Shown: positions 1-9,439, counted from the first letter of the stretch. The stretch: DNA of 64,000 bases from Micrococcus porci (GCF_020097155.1 NZ_CP083691.1:1364001-1428000), one strand, 5' to 3'. Notes: generated by a model from the letters alone, not told the origin. A program made the numbers and translations.

Positions 1-1
1 T

Positions 2-979
2 CCCGTGCCGTACATCCTGGAGGGACCCGGCCCGGCCATCGACGTCCTGGGCGAGCAGGACGGCACCCCCGTGCTCACGGTGGAGGGCGGCACCGCCGAC
101 CCCGGCGAGGGGCGCCTGGACATGACCACCGTGCTCGTCTCCGGCCCGCCCGGCGGGACCACGGGCCTCGGCGACCTCGTCACCGCCCTCGCGGACGGCA
201 CCGTGGACGCCCAGCCGCGCGAGCTCGTGCACCCCTCCGGCGTCAGCGCGGACACGGTCGCCCAGTCCAACGCCGCGGCCATGACGGACTCCCAGGACGT
301 CGCCACGGCGGCCGCCCTGCGGGCCCTGGGCCGCGACGTCCCCGCGCACCTGGCCGTCCATGCGACGGTCCCCGGCGCCCCGGCCGAGGGGATCCTCCGC
401 GAGGGCGACGTGATCCTCGCCGCCGCAGGGAGGTCCGTGACGGACATGGCGGGGATCCGCGCCGCCGTCGACGCCGCCGGCCCCGGGGACCTCGCCCTGA
501 CCCTCCGCCGCGACGGCACCGAGCGGCAGGTGAGCGTGCCCGTGACCGCCGCGGACCCGGCCACCGGCCGCTCGTGGCAGCTCGGGGTCCTGCTCGAGCA
601 GCGCTTCGACCTGCCCGTGCAGGTCGAGTTCGCGCTCGAGGACATCGGCGGTCCGTCCGCCGGGATGATGTTCGCCCTCGCGGTGATCGAGCGGCTGACC
701 CCGGGGGACATGACCGGCGGCGCGCGGATCGCCGGCACCGGCACCATCACGGCGGACGGCGTCGTCGGCCCCATCGGGGGCATCCCGCAGAAGATGCAGG
801 GCGCCGCCCGGGACGGGGCCGACGTGTTCCTCGCGCCACGGGAGAACTGCGCGGACCTCGCCGGCCGCGTCCCCGCCGGGATGACCGTCTACGCCGTGGA
901 CACGCTGGCCACGGCCCGCGCCGTCGTCGAGGCCGTGGGCCGCGGCGAGCGCCCCGACGACGTGCCCACGTGCTCGTGA
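2..979 (+). CDS. Lon-like PDZ serine protease (YlbL type), 5' truncated
   Basis: Membrane-anchored protease of the YlbL type. The visible part begins in the conserved stretch PVPYILEGPGP, which in relatives follows an N-terminal transmembrane helix, so the start and anchor lie upstream of the window. Counting from the GTG at 5, a PDZ domain occupies about residues 115-180. A Lon (S16) protease domain follows, with the catalytic Ser218 in GGPSAGMM and Lys263 in GGIPQKMQ; their spacing matches the Lon Ser-Lys dyad. No ATPase domain is present, as is normal for this group. The GTG at 5 could be read as a start but would remove the anchor. The next gene is on the same strand 124 bp downstream. 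Confidence 0.85.
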   Translation, partial: PVPYILEGPGPAIDVLGEQDGTPVLTVEGGTADPGEGRLDMTTVLVSGPPGGTTGLGDLVTALADGTVDAQPRELVHPSGVSADTVAQSNAAAMTDSQDVATAAALRALGRDVPAHLAVHATVPGAPAEGILREGDVILAAAGRSVTDMAGIRAAVDAAGPGDLALTLRRDGTERQVSVPVTAADPATGRSWQLGVLLEQRFDLPVQVEFALEDIGGPSAGMMFALAVIERLTPGDMTGGARIAGTGTITADGVVGPIGGIPQKMQGAARDGADVFLAPRENCADLAGRVPAGMTVYAVDTLATARAVVEAVGRGERPDDVPTCS

Positions 980-1103
980 CGCCGCCCCGCACCCGCCCCC
1001 TGACCGACCAGACCACCGCGACCGCACCGCCGGGCGCGACACCACGCGGGGACCGCACGGCTCCGCAGACCGCCCCCGGACCGGGGGAGACGAAGGAGAG
1101 ACT

Positions 1104-4076
1104 GTGAGCTTCGGACAGGAAGGCGCGGGCCCCTTCGGCGGCCCGCCCCATCACGACGGCGATGGCGGCGCGCACGCGGCGCGCCGGGTTCGCGCGGGCG
1201 GGGGCCGGCCGAGCGCGCTGCTGCTGACCGTGATCGCGGTGGCCGCGCTCGTGGCCCTCTACATGCTGTTCACGCAGGTGTACACGGAGGTGCTCTGGTT
1301 CGACCAGCTCGGCTTCTCCGAGGTGTTCTGGACCGAGGTCCTCACCAAGGCGGCCCTGTTCGTCGTCGCCGGCGCGGTGATGGCCCTGGCCGTGTGGCTG
1401 TCCCTGCGCACCGCCTGGCGGCACCGGCCCGGCACGGCGGGCGCGGACGGCCGGGACTCCCTCAGCCGGGCCCGGCGTCAGCTCGAGCCGATGCGCCGGC
1501 TCGTCTGGGCGGCCCTGCCGGCGGTCCTGGGCCTGTTCGCCGGCTCGGCCGCGATGAACGGCTGGAAGACCGTCCAACTGTTCCTCCACCAGGTGCCCTA
1601 CGGCAAGGCCGATCCGGAGTTCGGGCTGGACCTGATGTTCTACCTGGCCACGCTGCCGTTCCTGACGATGGCGGTCGGCTACCTGATCTCGGTGGTGCTG
1701 GTCGCCGGCCTCGCGGGCCTCGCCGTGCACTACCTCTACGGGGCCCTCGGCGTCGGCGACGACGGCCGGGTGCACGTCTCCGTCCCGGCCCGCGTGCACC
1801 TGGGCGTGCTCGCCGGCCTGTTCCTGCTGCTGCAGGCGGCCACGTTCTGGCTCAATCGCTACCGCACCCTCCAGTCCCAGGCGGGGAACTGGGCCGGCGC
1901 CATGTACACGGACGTCAACGCCGCGATCCCCACGTCCGCGATCCTGGCGGTGACGGCGGCGCTCGTGGCCGCCCTGTTCGTGTGGGCGGCCTTCACGGGC
2001 CGCTTCCGCCTGCCGCTGGTGGGGGCGGCGGTGCTCGTCATCACGGCGCTCGTGGTGGGGACGGCCTACCCGTACGTCGTGCAGCAGTACCAGGTGAAGC
2101 CGTCCGAGCGGACCCTCGAGTCCCCGTACATCGCCCGCAACATCGAGATGACCCGCGAGGCCTACGGCCTGGACCAGGTCCAGGTGGCGAACTACGAGGG
2201 CACCACTGACGCGCAGGCCGGGGACCTGAAGGGGGAGGAGGCCAACACGGCGAACGTGCGCCTGATGGACCCCAACCTCATCTCGCAGACCTTCGGGCAG
2301 CTGCAGCAGTTCCGCCCGTACTACGCGTTCCCCGGCACCCTGCACGTGGACCGCTACGAGGTCGACGGACAGACCCGGGACACCATCCTCGCCGCGCGCG
2401 ACGTGAACGTGGACCCGGAGCAGTCCTGGGTGAACCGGCACACCATCTACACGCACGGCTACGGCGTGGTCGCCGCGGATGCCTCCGCGGTGGGTGCGGG
2501 CGGCAGGCCGCAGTGGATGCTCTCCGAGATCCCCTCGCGCGGCGTCCTGGGCGACGACTCGACCTACGAGCCTCGCATCTACTTCGGCCTGAACTCCCCG
2601 GCGTACTCGGTGGTCGGCGCCCCGGAGGGTGCGCCCGCCGTCGAGCGCGACCGCCCCCAGACCGCCGACTCCACGGACGACACGGCCTACACCTTCCAGG
2701 GCGACGGCGGCCCCTCCGTGGGCGGGCTGTTCAACCGGCTCGCCTACGCGGTGAAGTTCGGGTCCCCGGAGCTCGTGCTGTCCTCCGACGTGAACGAGGC
2801 CTCGCAGATCCTCTACGACCGCGACCCCGTGGACCGCGTGGCCAAGGTGGCCCCCTACCTCACGGTGGACACCGCCCCCTACCCGGCGATCGTGGGCGGG
2901 CGCGTGAAGTGGATCGTGGACGCCTACACGACGTCGGACCAGTTCCCGTACTCGACCGCCCAGCAGCTGGGCGAGGCCACGCAGGACTCCCTCAGCGAGG
3001 GCCAGGCCGCCGCGCTGCAGGGCCGGGTGAACTACATCCGCAACTCCGTGAAGGCCACCGTGGACGCCTACGACGGCTCCGTGGAGCTCTACGCGTGGGA
3101 CGCCGAGGACCCGTTGCTGAAGTCCTGGCAGGGCGTGTACCCGGCCAGCCTGAAGCCGTACTCGGAGATGTCCGCGGCCCTGTTGGACCACGTGCGCTAC
3201 CCCGAGGACATGTTCAAGGTGCAGCGCGAGCTGCTGGGCCGCTACCACGTGACCAATCCGGGCGACTTCTACGAGAACAACGACGCCTGGTCCGTGCCGT
3301 CCGACCCGACCACCGACAAGGACGTCAAGCAGCCGCCGTACTACATGTCCCTGCGGCTGCCCGGCCAGGAGGAGACCGCGTTCTCGTTGACGAGCACCTA
3401 CATCCCGCAGATCACCGACAACGGCCAGCAGCGCAACGTGCTCTACGGCTTCCTCTCCGCCGACGGCGACGCCGGCACGGGCAGGGACGGCGAGCGGGCG
3501 CCGGGCTACGGCACGCTGCGGCTCCTCGAGCTGCCCCGGTCCACCACGGTGCCCGGCCCCGGGCAGGCGCAGGCGAACTTCGACTCCAACGCGCAGGTCT
3601 CCCAGGAGCTGAACCTGCTGCGGCAGGGAGCCTCGGAGGTGCTCAACGGCAACATGATCACCCTGCCCGTGGCCGGGGGCATCCTCTACGTCCAGCCGGT
3701 GTACGTCCGCTCCTCCGGCGGGACCACCTACCCGACGCTGCGCAAGGTGCTCGTGTCCTTCGGGGACAAGGTCGGGTTCGCCGACACCCTGGACGAGGCG
3801 CTGAACCAGGTGTTCGGCGGCGACTCGGGCGCCACCACGCCCGACGCCGGGGAACCGGCCCAGGAGCCGCGGGGCACCGCGGAGGAGGAGCTCAGCTCTG
3901 CGCTTGCGGAGGCCCAGGACGCGCTGGCCGAGGGCCAGGAGCGTCTGGCTCAGGGCGACTGGGCGGGCTACGGCGAGCAGCAGACCCGCCTGAACGAGGC
4001 GCTCAAGCGCGCCACCGCCGCCGACGACGCCGCCAAGGGCGCCCAGGAGTCCGCAGACCCGGCGCCCGAGGGCTGA
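1104..4076 (+). CDS. UPF0182 family membrane protein
   Basis: Large integral membrane protein (990 aa) of the UPF0182/COG1615 family, whose biochemical role is unknown. The N-terminal third holds about seven hydrophobic helices (first near residues 37-55, then 80-100, 145-165, 180-210, 235-250, 275-295 and 305-325). A long extracytoplasmic region with family-typical stretches such as SPYIARNIEMTREAYGL follows. The C-terminal 80 residues are acidic, coiled-coil-like and Glu/Gln rich. The GTG start is preceded by AAGGAGAG at 1093-1100. It follows the Lon-like protease on the same strand, a pairing I recall from other Actinobacteria. Confidence 0.9.
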   Translation: MSFGQEGAGPFGGPPHHDGDGGAHAARRVRAGGGRPSALLLTVIAVAALVALYMLFTQVYTEVLWFDQLGFSEVFWTEVLTKAALFVVAGAVMALAVWLSLRTAWRHRPGTAGADGRDSLSRARRQLEPMRRLVWAALPAVLGLFAGSAAMNGWKTVQLFLHQVPYGKADPEFGLDLMFYLATLPFLTMAVGYLISVVLVAGLAGLAVHYLYGALGVGDDGRVHVSVPARVHLGVLAGLFLLLQAATFWLNRYRTLQSQAGNWAGAMYTDVNAAIPTSAILAVTAALVAALFVWAAFTGRFRLPLVGAAVLVITALVVGTAYPYVVQQYQVKPSERTLESPYIARNIEMTREAYGLDQVQVANYEGTTDAQAGDLKGEEANTANVRLMDPNLISQTFGQLQQFRPYYAFPGTLHVDRYEVDGQTRDTILAARDVNVDPEQSWVNRHTIYTHGYGVVAADASAVGAGGRPQWMLSEIPSRGVLGDDSTYEPRIYFGLNSPAYSVVGAPEGAPAVERDRPQTADSTDDTAYTFQGDGGPSVGGLFNRLAYAVKFGSPELVLSSDVNEASQILYDRDPVDRVAKVAPYLTVDTAPYPAIVGGRVKWIVDAYTTSDQFPYSTAQQLGEATQDSLSEGQAAALQGRVNYIRNSVKATVDAYDGSVELYAWDAEDPLLKSWQGVYPASLKPYSEMSAALLDHVRYPEDMFKVQRELLGRYHVTNPGDFYENNDAWSVPSDPTTDKDVKQPPYYMSLRLPGQEETAFSLTSTYIPQITDNGQQRNVLYGFLSADGDAGTGRDGERAPGYGTLRLLELPRSTTVPGPGQAQANFDSNAQVSQELNLLRQGASEVLNGNMITLPVAGGILYVQPVYVRSSGGTTYPTLRKVLVSFGDKVGFADTLDEALNQVFGGDSGATTPDAGEPAQEPRGTAEEELSSALAEAQDALAEGQERLAQGDWAGYGEQQTRLNEALKRATAADDAAKGAQESADPAPEG

Positions 4077-4144
4077 GCCGCCCCGCCGTCCGCGCGGCCC
4101 ACGACGGGCGCGTGGACGGCGGGTGGCCGCCGGCTGACCCCGAT

Positions 4145-4174
4145 TTGAACTCTCCGCGACGATGTGTGTATAGT
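4145..4174 (+). promoter_or_regulatory. Promoter of the initiator tRNA gene
   Basis: A -35 TTGAAC (4145-4150) and a -10 TATAGT (4169-4174) are separated by 18 bp. The predicted start, around 4181, lies just ahead of the mature tRNA 5' end at 4187. It is among the best sigma70-like matches in the window, as expected for a stable RNA. Confidence 0.75.
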
Positions 4175-4186
4175 TCTATCTGTCGC

Positions 4187-4260
4187 CGCGGGGTGGAGCA
4201 GTTCGGTAGCTCGCCGGGCTCATAACCCGGAGGCCGCAGGTTCAAATCCTGCCCCCGCAA
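4187..4260 (+). tRNA. tRNA-fMet (initiator, CAT anticodon)
   Basis: A full 74-nt cloverleaf folds here. Acceptor strands CGCGGGG and CCCCGCA leave position 1 C opposite position 72 A, the unpaired end diagnostic of bacterial initiator tRNA. The anticodon stem CCGGG/CCCGG carries the three G-C pairs of initiators around the loop CTCATAA. The T arm is GCAGG-TTCAAAT-CCTGC. The CCA tail is not encoded; CGAG follows. The gene is a single-gene unit with its own promoter and terminator. Confidence 0.97.
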
Positions 4261-4265
4261 CGAGA

Positions 4266-4297
4266 AAGACCCCCAGGACTCCGGTCCTGGGGGTCTT
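4266..4297 (+). terminator. Terminator of the initiator tRNA
   Basis: A 14-bp perfect stem, AAGACCCCCAGGAC pairing with GTCCTGGGGGTCTT around a 4-base loop TCCG, begins 6 bp after the tRNA. There is only a short T run after it, as is common in high-GC Actinobacteria. Confidence 0.85.
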
Positions 4298-4405
4298 CTG
4301 CATGTCCGGCTCCCGCGCGCTGTTCCCCTAGGACGTCCGCCGACTCGTCCGGGTCCGGCGCTCACGGGCGCATCGACGCCCTCAGATGATCGGATGCGGC
4401 CGAGT

Positions 4406-4430
4406 GGGGGGGGGGGGGGGGGGGGGGGGG
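4406..4430. repeat. 25-base G homopolymer
   Basis: Twenty-five consecutive G residues lie between the tRNA terminator and the terminator of the downstream reverse-strand gene. Nothing else in the window resembles it. It may be a hypervariable slippage tract or an assembly artefact. No gene or promoter overlaps it. Confidence 0.9.
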
Positions 4431-4462
4431 CCGTGAGCGCGCGCGGGTGCTTCCGCCGGAGA

Positions 4463-4510
4463 CGACGCCGGGCCCGCCTCCTCCCGGGGGAGGGGGCGGG
4501 CCCGGCGTCG
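4463..4510 (-). terminator. Terminator of the symporter-like gene
   Basis: A 16-bp perfect stem (4463-4478 with 4495-4510, CGACGCCGGGCCCGCC on the plus strand) encloses a loop that can itself pair. It sits about 20 bp beyond the stop of the reverse-strand gene ending at 4532. Confidence 0.8.
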
Positions 4511-4531
4511 TGCCGGGGCGGCGGGGGCCGC

Positions 4532-5798
4532 TCAGGCGGGGACGGCCGACTTCCGGGCCGGGTCCGAGCGGACCAGGAACACGGCGGCGATGATGGCCGC
4601 CTCCGCGATGGCGTCCCAGATGCCCACCACGGCCCACGAGAGGCCGGCGATGATCAGCAGCGGCACGAAGGACACGGCCGCGATCTCGACGGGCACCACC
4701 GTGATGTAGGCCACGCCGAACTGCTCCATGGTGCCGGACTTCAGCTTCGGGTCCACGATGCGCAGCATGGCCACGCCGGTGGCGACGGCGCCGGTGGCCC
4801 AGCCCCAGGTGAACAGCTGCTTCTCGAACCAGGACTCGGTCATGACGTGCGGGGCCACGACCAGGCCGAGGAGGACGGCGAGCGCGAGGCCCACGACGAA
4901 CAGGATCAGCAGCGGCTGCCAGTAGTCCAGGACCACCTTCGGGGCGATCGAGGCGATGCCGCAGACGATCAGGATGTCGGTGGCGGTGCCGGAGACGGAG
5001 TTCAGGGACGCCGAGTCCAGGAACGTGGCGGTCTTCGTCACCTGGAGCAGCAGACGGCCGATGATGCCCAGCACGAACGCCACCGCGAAGGCGGGGATCA
5101 TCAGCTTGGGGCCCTCCGGGCCCACGATGGAGGGCCACACGCCCTGGAACCAGGTCAACCAGGCCGTAGGCGGCGGCGCCGAACATGGCGACGATGCCCA
5201 CCTGGAAGGCCAGGGACTCCACGGAGGCGGCGGAGAAGGTGTGGCGGCCGATCACGGGGCACTCGGCGACCTGGTCGAGCACGCCCGTGCGCAGGTCCTC
5301 GGGGATGGAGGTCAGGCCGGCATACTCGCGGGCGTTGGCCGCGGGCGGCGCCCACGGCGGCGGCGGAGCCGAAGCCACCGGCCCAGCCGGCGAACAGCAG
5401 CAGGCCGAAGGAGTCCGGCGTGTGGAACAGCGGGTGCAGGATCAGCAGGGCCGCGAGGGCGCCGATGGCGACCTGGGAGGCGTAGATCAGCACGCCGTAG
5501 GCCGCGAACGAGCCGACGGGGCGGCCGATCTTCCGGACGTCGAAGTCATCGGTCAGGGCCAGGCAGACGAAGACGAAGACGATGACGATCGAGCCGTAGG
5601 TGCCGACCTGGTCGCTGAACGGCAGCCAGCCGGCGCCGTTCGGCCCCAGGGCCAGGCCGAGGATGCCGGCGATCACGGACGCCGGGATTATGAGGGTCTG
5701 CAGTGGCGTGAACACCGCGCGGGCGAGCGTGCCGATCGCCAGCAGCGCGCCGATCAGGCCGGCGTCCACCAGCACGGACCACGCCGTGAACTGTCCAT
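4532..5798 (-). pseudogene. Sodium:glutamate symporter (GltS-type), frameshifted
   Basis: The translation reads as one ESS/GltS-type carrier with multiple hydrophobic helices, spread over three frames. Part 1 (from about 5790 down to 5345) ends FAGWAGGFGSAAAVG. Part 2 (about 5345-5158) holds ANAREYAGLTSI and AFQVGIVAMFGAAAYGL. Part 3 (5158-4532) continues TWFQGVWPSIVG and ends in helices. Each junction needs the net removal of one base. A further slip near the start is suggested: the best start, ATG at 5798 with GGAGA before it, is out of frame with part 1. The helices stay well conserved between breaks, so recent inactivation or sequence error is likelier than old decay. If intact, it would be an inner-membrane Na+-coupled dicarboxylate or amino-acid carrier. 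Confidence 0.7.
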
Positions 5799-5954
5799 CT
5801 ATGGGTTCTCCAGGAGTGCGGGTCGTGAGGCGGGGACGCCGCGGGTGCGGGCGGGACGGCCGTCCTCCGACCAAGGCGGGGGACCGACGGAGGGCAGCGG
5901 GGACGGACGGGGGACACAGAACCGGGCACCCGTCCACTCGACCCCCACCAGGCA

Positions 5955-6001
5955 CGACGATGGCGCCGCCCCTCCTCTCGGGAGGGACGGCGCCGTCGTC
6001 G
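5955..6001 (-). terminator. Terminator of the pspA-like gene
   Basis: An inverted repeat of about 20 bp (5955-5976 with 5981-6001, one mismatch and one G-T pair; core GGCGCCG/CGGCGCC) begins 11 bp past the stop of the PspA-like gene. Confidence 0.75.
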
Positions 6002-6011
6002 GCGGGGCGGC

Positions 6012-6818
6012 TCAGGCGCGCTCGGCGGTGCCGGTCTGCGTGCCGGTCTCAGCGCCGGAGTAGTCCAGGGTGAGCTCCTCCGAGCCGGCGGTCAGGGCCG
6101 AGGGGGCGGAGCCGGACTTCAGGGCGGCGAGGCGGGCCTCCACCTCGGTCTGCTCGCCGAGGTCCTCGAGGGACTCGAACTGGGCGTCCAGGGAGGACGC
6201 GGCGAGCTCCTGCTGGCCGCGCACGCGGGCCTCCTCGCGGCGCACCTTCTCCTCGTAGCGGGAGATCTCGGAGGTCGGGTCCATGATGTCGATGGACTTC
6301 ACGGCCTCGTTGACCTTGGTCTGGGCCTCGGCGGTGCGGGAGCGGGCGGTGAGCTCGTCCCGCTTGGAGACCAACTGCTGGCGCTTGACCTTCATCTGGT
6401 CCAGGCCGGTCTTGAGGCGGTCGACGATCTCGCGCTGGGAGGTGATGGTGGGCTCGGCGGTCTTCGCCTGGCGCTCCGCGTCCATCTGGCGCTCGATGGC
6501 GACCTTGGCGAGGTTGTCGAACTTGTCCGCGTTGGCGGCCTCGCCCTTGGTGCGGAACTCGTCCGCCTTCTGGGAGGCGGCGAGGGCCTTCTGGCCCCAG
6601 CTGCGGGCGGCCTCCTGGTCCTCGCGGTAGTCGTCCTCCATCATGCGCAGGTTGCCGATGGTCTGGGCGACGGCCGCCTCAGCCTCCGCGATGTTGTTGG
6701 TGTAGTCCCGGACCATCTGGTCCAGCATCTTCTGCGGGTCCTCCGCCTTGTCCAGCATCGCGTTGATGTTGGCCTTGGCGAGCGTGGTGATGCGGCCGAG
6801 GATGGACTGCTTGACCAT
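6012..6818 (-). CDS. pspA: PspA/IM30 family protein
   Basis: A 268-aa PspA/IM30 homologue, expected to be a peripheral membrane protein that assembles on stressed inner membrane. It starts MVKQSILGRITTLAKANINA, the amphipathic helix typical of the family. Long charged coiled-coil helices follow to about residue 225, including the conserved DPQKMLDQMVRDY. The tail is low-complexity and Thr/Gly rich. ATG at 6818 has AAAGG 11 nt upstream; an upstream in-frame ATG would add 18 residues that do not fit the family. The TPM-domain gene lies upstream on the same strand, about 110 bp away, and both look like envelope-stress genes. Confidence 0.92.
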   Translation of the reverse strand: MVKQSILGRITTLAKANINAMLDKAEDPQKMLDQMVRDYTNNIAEAEAAVAQTIGNLRMMEDDYREDQEAARSWGQKALAASQKADEFRTKGEAANADKFDNLAKVAIERQMDAERQAKTAEPTITSQREIVDRLKTGLDQMKVKRQQLVSKRDELTARSRTAEAQTKVNEAVKSIDIMDPTSEISRYEEKVRREEARVRGQQELAASSLDAQFESLEDLGEQTEVEARLAALKSGSAPSALTAGSEELTLDYSGAETGTQTGTAERA

Positions 6819-6931
6819 GATGACTGCCTTTCGTCGTGCTGGTGGATCTCCCGCAGGCCGTGGGACCTGCAAGTCGTGCTCCCGGCGCGTCCGGCGCCGG
6901 GGGTCTGTGTGTCGGGTCGTGCGCGGCCGGC

Positions 6932-9136
6932 TCAGAACCCGCCGAAGTCGGCGTCGCCGAAGCCGCCGAAGTCGCCGCCGTCCAGGCCGCCGCCGCCGAA
7001 CCCGCCGAAGCCGCCGCCGCCCCAGTCGCCGCCGCCGAAGCCGGAGTCGTGGTGGTGGCCGCCGAACATCGAGTTCATGAGGATGCCGCCGAGCAGGGCG
7101 CCGCCCAGGCCGCCGGCGAAGCCGCCGCCCGCGCCCGAGCGGGGCATGCCGTAGCCGCCCCGGTACCCGGCGCCGGCGTAGCCGCCGCCCAGACCCCCGT
7201 AGCCGCCCATGCCGCCGTAGCCGAAGTCGGCGACGTCCTGCTGGGCGCGCTCCGAGGCGCGGTCGGCGAGCTGGGAGGCGCGCTGGGCATGGTCGAGGGC
7301 CGCCACCGGGTCGGTGGAGCGCAGGGACATGGCCGTCTGCAGGGAGCGGTCCGCCTCCGCCAGGCGCGTGCGGGCCTCCGAGCCCACGGCGCCGCGGCGG
7401 GCGCCAATGAAGTCGGCTGTGCCGTCGATCTGGGCCTGGGCCTGGGAGATGGCCGCGGAGAGCATCTGCTCGGCCTGCCGCGCCTGCTCGCGGGCGTCAC
7501 GGACGCCGGACAGCGGGGTGTTCAGCTGCCGGTGGGCGCTCTCGAGGCGCTGCAGCAGCGCCAGGGGGTCCGGGCGGCCGGACTGCAGCTCCGCACGGAC
7601 CGCGGCCAGCGTCTGCTGCATGCCGCCCACGGGGCCGGCCAGCTCCGGGTTGCGGCCCGCGGAGAGGAGCGCCTGGGCCTCGGCGAGGTCCTGCTCCGAC
7701 TGGGAGATGCCCATCTGCAGGTTCGCCACGTGGGTGGACAGCGCGGCCCCGGCCTTGGAGACGGCCTCGGTGAGCGTGCCCACCTGGGAGAGGGACTCCT
7801 CCGCGGCCCGCACGGCCACCGCGGCCGTGGAGCGGTCGCCGGCCTCCAGGGAGGCCCTCGCCTTCGCCTCGGCCGTCTTGACGAACTCCAGGCGCTCGCG
7901 GGCCTGCGTCGCGTTGTCGTTGACCTCGGTGAGCGCGGACTCGGCGTAGCGGCCGTGGAGGTCCACCAGCTCGCGCTCCGCGGCCTGCACGGCGCCCTCC
8001 GCCTGGGGGACGCGGGACTCGAGGGCGGAGATGGCCTCCGGGACGGAGTTCTCGAGGTCGCGCAGGGAGTCGAACTCCTTCTTGTGCGCCGCGAGGGTGG
8101 CGCCCACCTGCTCGGAGCGGGCGATGATCTCCTTGAGCCAGGAGCGCTGGTCCGCCTCGGTGTCCGGGATCTCGTCGTCCAGCTGGTGCTGCAGCTGGAA
8201 GGAGGCGCGCATGTGCTCCTTGGCCTTCTCGATGTCCTGGCGGAACGTGCCCACCGCGCCCTCGCCGTAGGAGGCCATCGCGAAGCCGACCTCCTGCTCC
8301 GAGGAGCGGATCGCGTCGTCGGCGGCCACGAGCGTGGCGCCGGCGCGCTTCCGGAGCTCGTCCACGGACAGCTCGTCCAGCGGGTCGCGCGACGCCTGCG
8401 GGCCGGTGGCGACGGCGCCGGGCTCGGCCCCGCCGTCCGACTTCCTGCGCCGGCGGGACACCACGTACGCGCCGCCGGCGACGGCGGCCAGCGCGCCGGC
8501 GCCCACCAGGGCCCCGGAGGCGCCGTTGCCGGAGTCGGACGTGGAGGTCTGGGCGGAGGAGTCCTGCTCCGCGGCCTGGGGGAGCGTCCCGTCCGGCTGG
8601 TAGGTCTCCCCGGAGCGGCCCCGGCCGTCGAGGGTGCCGTTGGCGGCGTCGTCGAGGCCCTGCACGGCGGCGACGGCCGGCGCCTCCCAGTCCCCGCCCG
8701 CGGCGGCCTTCCGCAGGGCCGGGAGGATGTACGCGGAGCGGATGTCCGACTGCATGGTGGAGGACATGCCCGTGTCGAACCCGTAGTTGCGGTTCTCCAC
8801 GGCGATGGCGAGCACGGAGTCGCTGTTCCCGAGGCCGCGCTGCTGCACCACGGAGTCGATGGTCGCCTGCGGCGTGGAGTCGAACTTGTCCACGTACACG
8901 ACGTAGAGGTTCTGCCCCGCCTTGGACTGCAGCTGCGTGATGTCCTGCGTCAGCTCGCTCTCCTGCGCGGAGGAGAGGACCTCGGCCTGGTCCACCACGA
9001 ACGTGCCAGGGGGGACGTCCACGGCGGCATGCGCGCCGGGGGCGAGGAGCGCCGTCGTCGTGATCGCCCCCAGTCCGCCGAGGACGGCGGCGCGGCTGAG
9101 CCGCGGGGCGGACGGACGGACGACGGACTCGGCCAT
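6932..9136 (-). CDS. TPM-domain membrane protein with coiled coil and Gly/Phe-rich tail
   Basis: A 734-aa protein. Residues 1-37 form a signal peptide ending AHA. A TPM domain (about 40-175, beginning VPPGTFVVDQAEVLS) follows, then a linker and a membrane helix near 205-228 followed by SRRRRK. After it come about 350 residues of alpha-helical coiled coil and a tail of some 110 residues built of Gly, Phe, Tyr and Asp with HHHDSGFGG, possibly metal-binding. TPM proteins act at the envelope, some in photosystem repair or as phosphatases; the function here is unknown. ATG at 9136 has GGGAGC upstream. A -10 TAGAAT on the minus strand (9213-9208) would give a leader of about 65 nt. The PspA-like gene is downstream. 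Confidence 0.85.
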   Translation of the reverse strand: MAESVVRPSAPRLSRAAVLGGLGAITTTALLAPGAHAAVDVPPGTFVVDQAEVLSSAQESELTQDITQLQSKAGQNLYVVYVDKFDSTPQATIDSVVQQRGLGNSDSVLAIAVENRNYGFDTGMSSTMQSDIRSAYILPALRKAAAGGDWEAPAVAAVQGLDDAANGTLDGRGRSGETYQPDGTLPQAAEQDSSAQTSTSDSGNGASGALVGAGALAAVAGGAYVVSRRRRKSDGGAEPGAVATGPQASRDPLDELSVDELRKRAGATLVAADDAIRSSEQEVGFAMASYGEGAVGTFRQDIEKAKEHMRASFQLQHQLDDEIPDTEADQRSWLKEIIARSEQVGATLAAHKKEFDSLRDLENSVPEAISALESRVPQAEGAVQAAERELVDLHGRYAESALTEVNDNATQARERLEFVKTAEAKARASLEAGDRSTAAVAVRAAEESLSQVGTLTEAVSKAGAALSTHVANLQMGISQSEQDLAEAQALLSAGRNPELAGPVGGMQQTLAAVRAELQSGRPDPLALLQRLESAHRQLNTPLSGVRDAREQARQAEQMLSAAISQAQAQIDGTADFIGARRGAVGSEARTRLAEADRSLQTAMSLRSTDPVAALDHAQRASQLADRASERAQQDVADFGYGGMGGYGGLGGGYAGAGYRGGYGMPRSGAGGGFAGGLGGALLGGILMNSMFGGHHHDSGFGGGDWGGGGFGGFGGGGLDGGDFGGFGDADFGGF

Positions 9137-9439
9137 GGGGAGCTCCCTTTCCGGGGACGGGGTGCGGAGGCCGGGGGCGCCGGCCCGCCGCGGGTCTGGT
9201 GGCCCTGATTCTAGGGTGGCGCCGCGCGGGGGCATAGGGCCGCTCCCCGGCAGCCGACCGCGTGCCTCCAGCCCTCGGCGGACAGGGGACGCGGGCTCTC
9301 AGCACCGCGGGGAAGTCTGGGGCGAACGTCCAGGGATCGTCCAGAGTGGGGGTCCACCATGGGGCGCGCAGCGCACCGGCCGGACTGCACGGACGGCGGC
9401 GCGGACCAGAAGCCGGCACAGACCAGAAGCGAGGCCACC
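9137..9439. other. Divergent promoter region between the TPM and HtrA-like genes
   Basis: About 300 bp without a convincing gene. It holds the minus-strand -10 TAGAAT (9213-9208) for the TPM gene and must hold the htrA promoter, for which no clear -10 was seen. If htrA starts at the ATG at 9359 rather than the GTG at 9440, the last 80 bp would be coding. Confidence 0.5.

Noticed and set aside
747..3248. 833-codon reverse-strand open frame across the UPF0182 gene
   Set aside because: It is the third-position shadow of the forward gene: His/Arg/Gly-rich, no domain, no start signal. Similar long empty frames elsewhere in the window were discarded for the same reason.
5796..5798. Symporter start in the frame of the first long fragment
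   Set aside because: No in-frame start with a ribosome-binding site is present near the conserved beginning; the best ATG (5798) is out of frame, so the gene is reported as broken rather than given a forced start.
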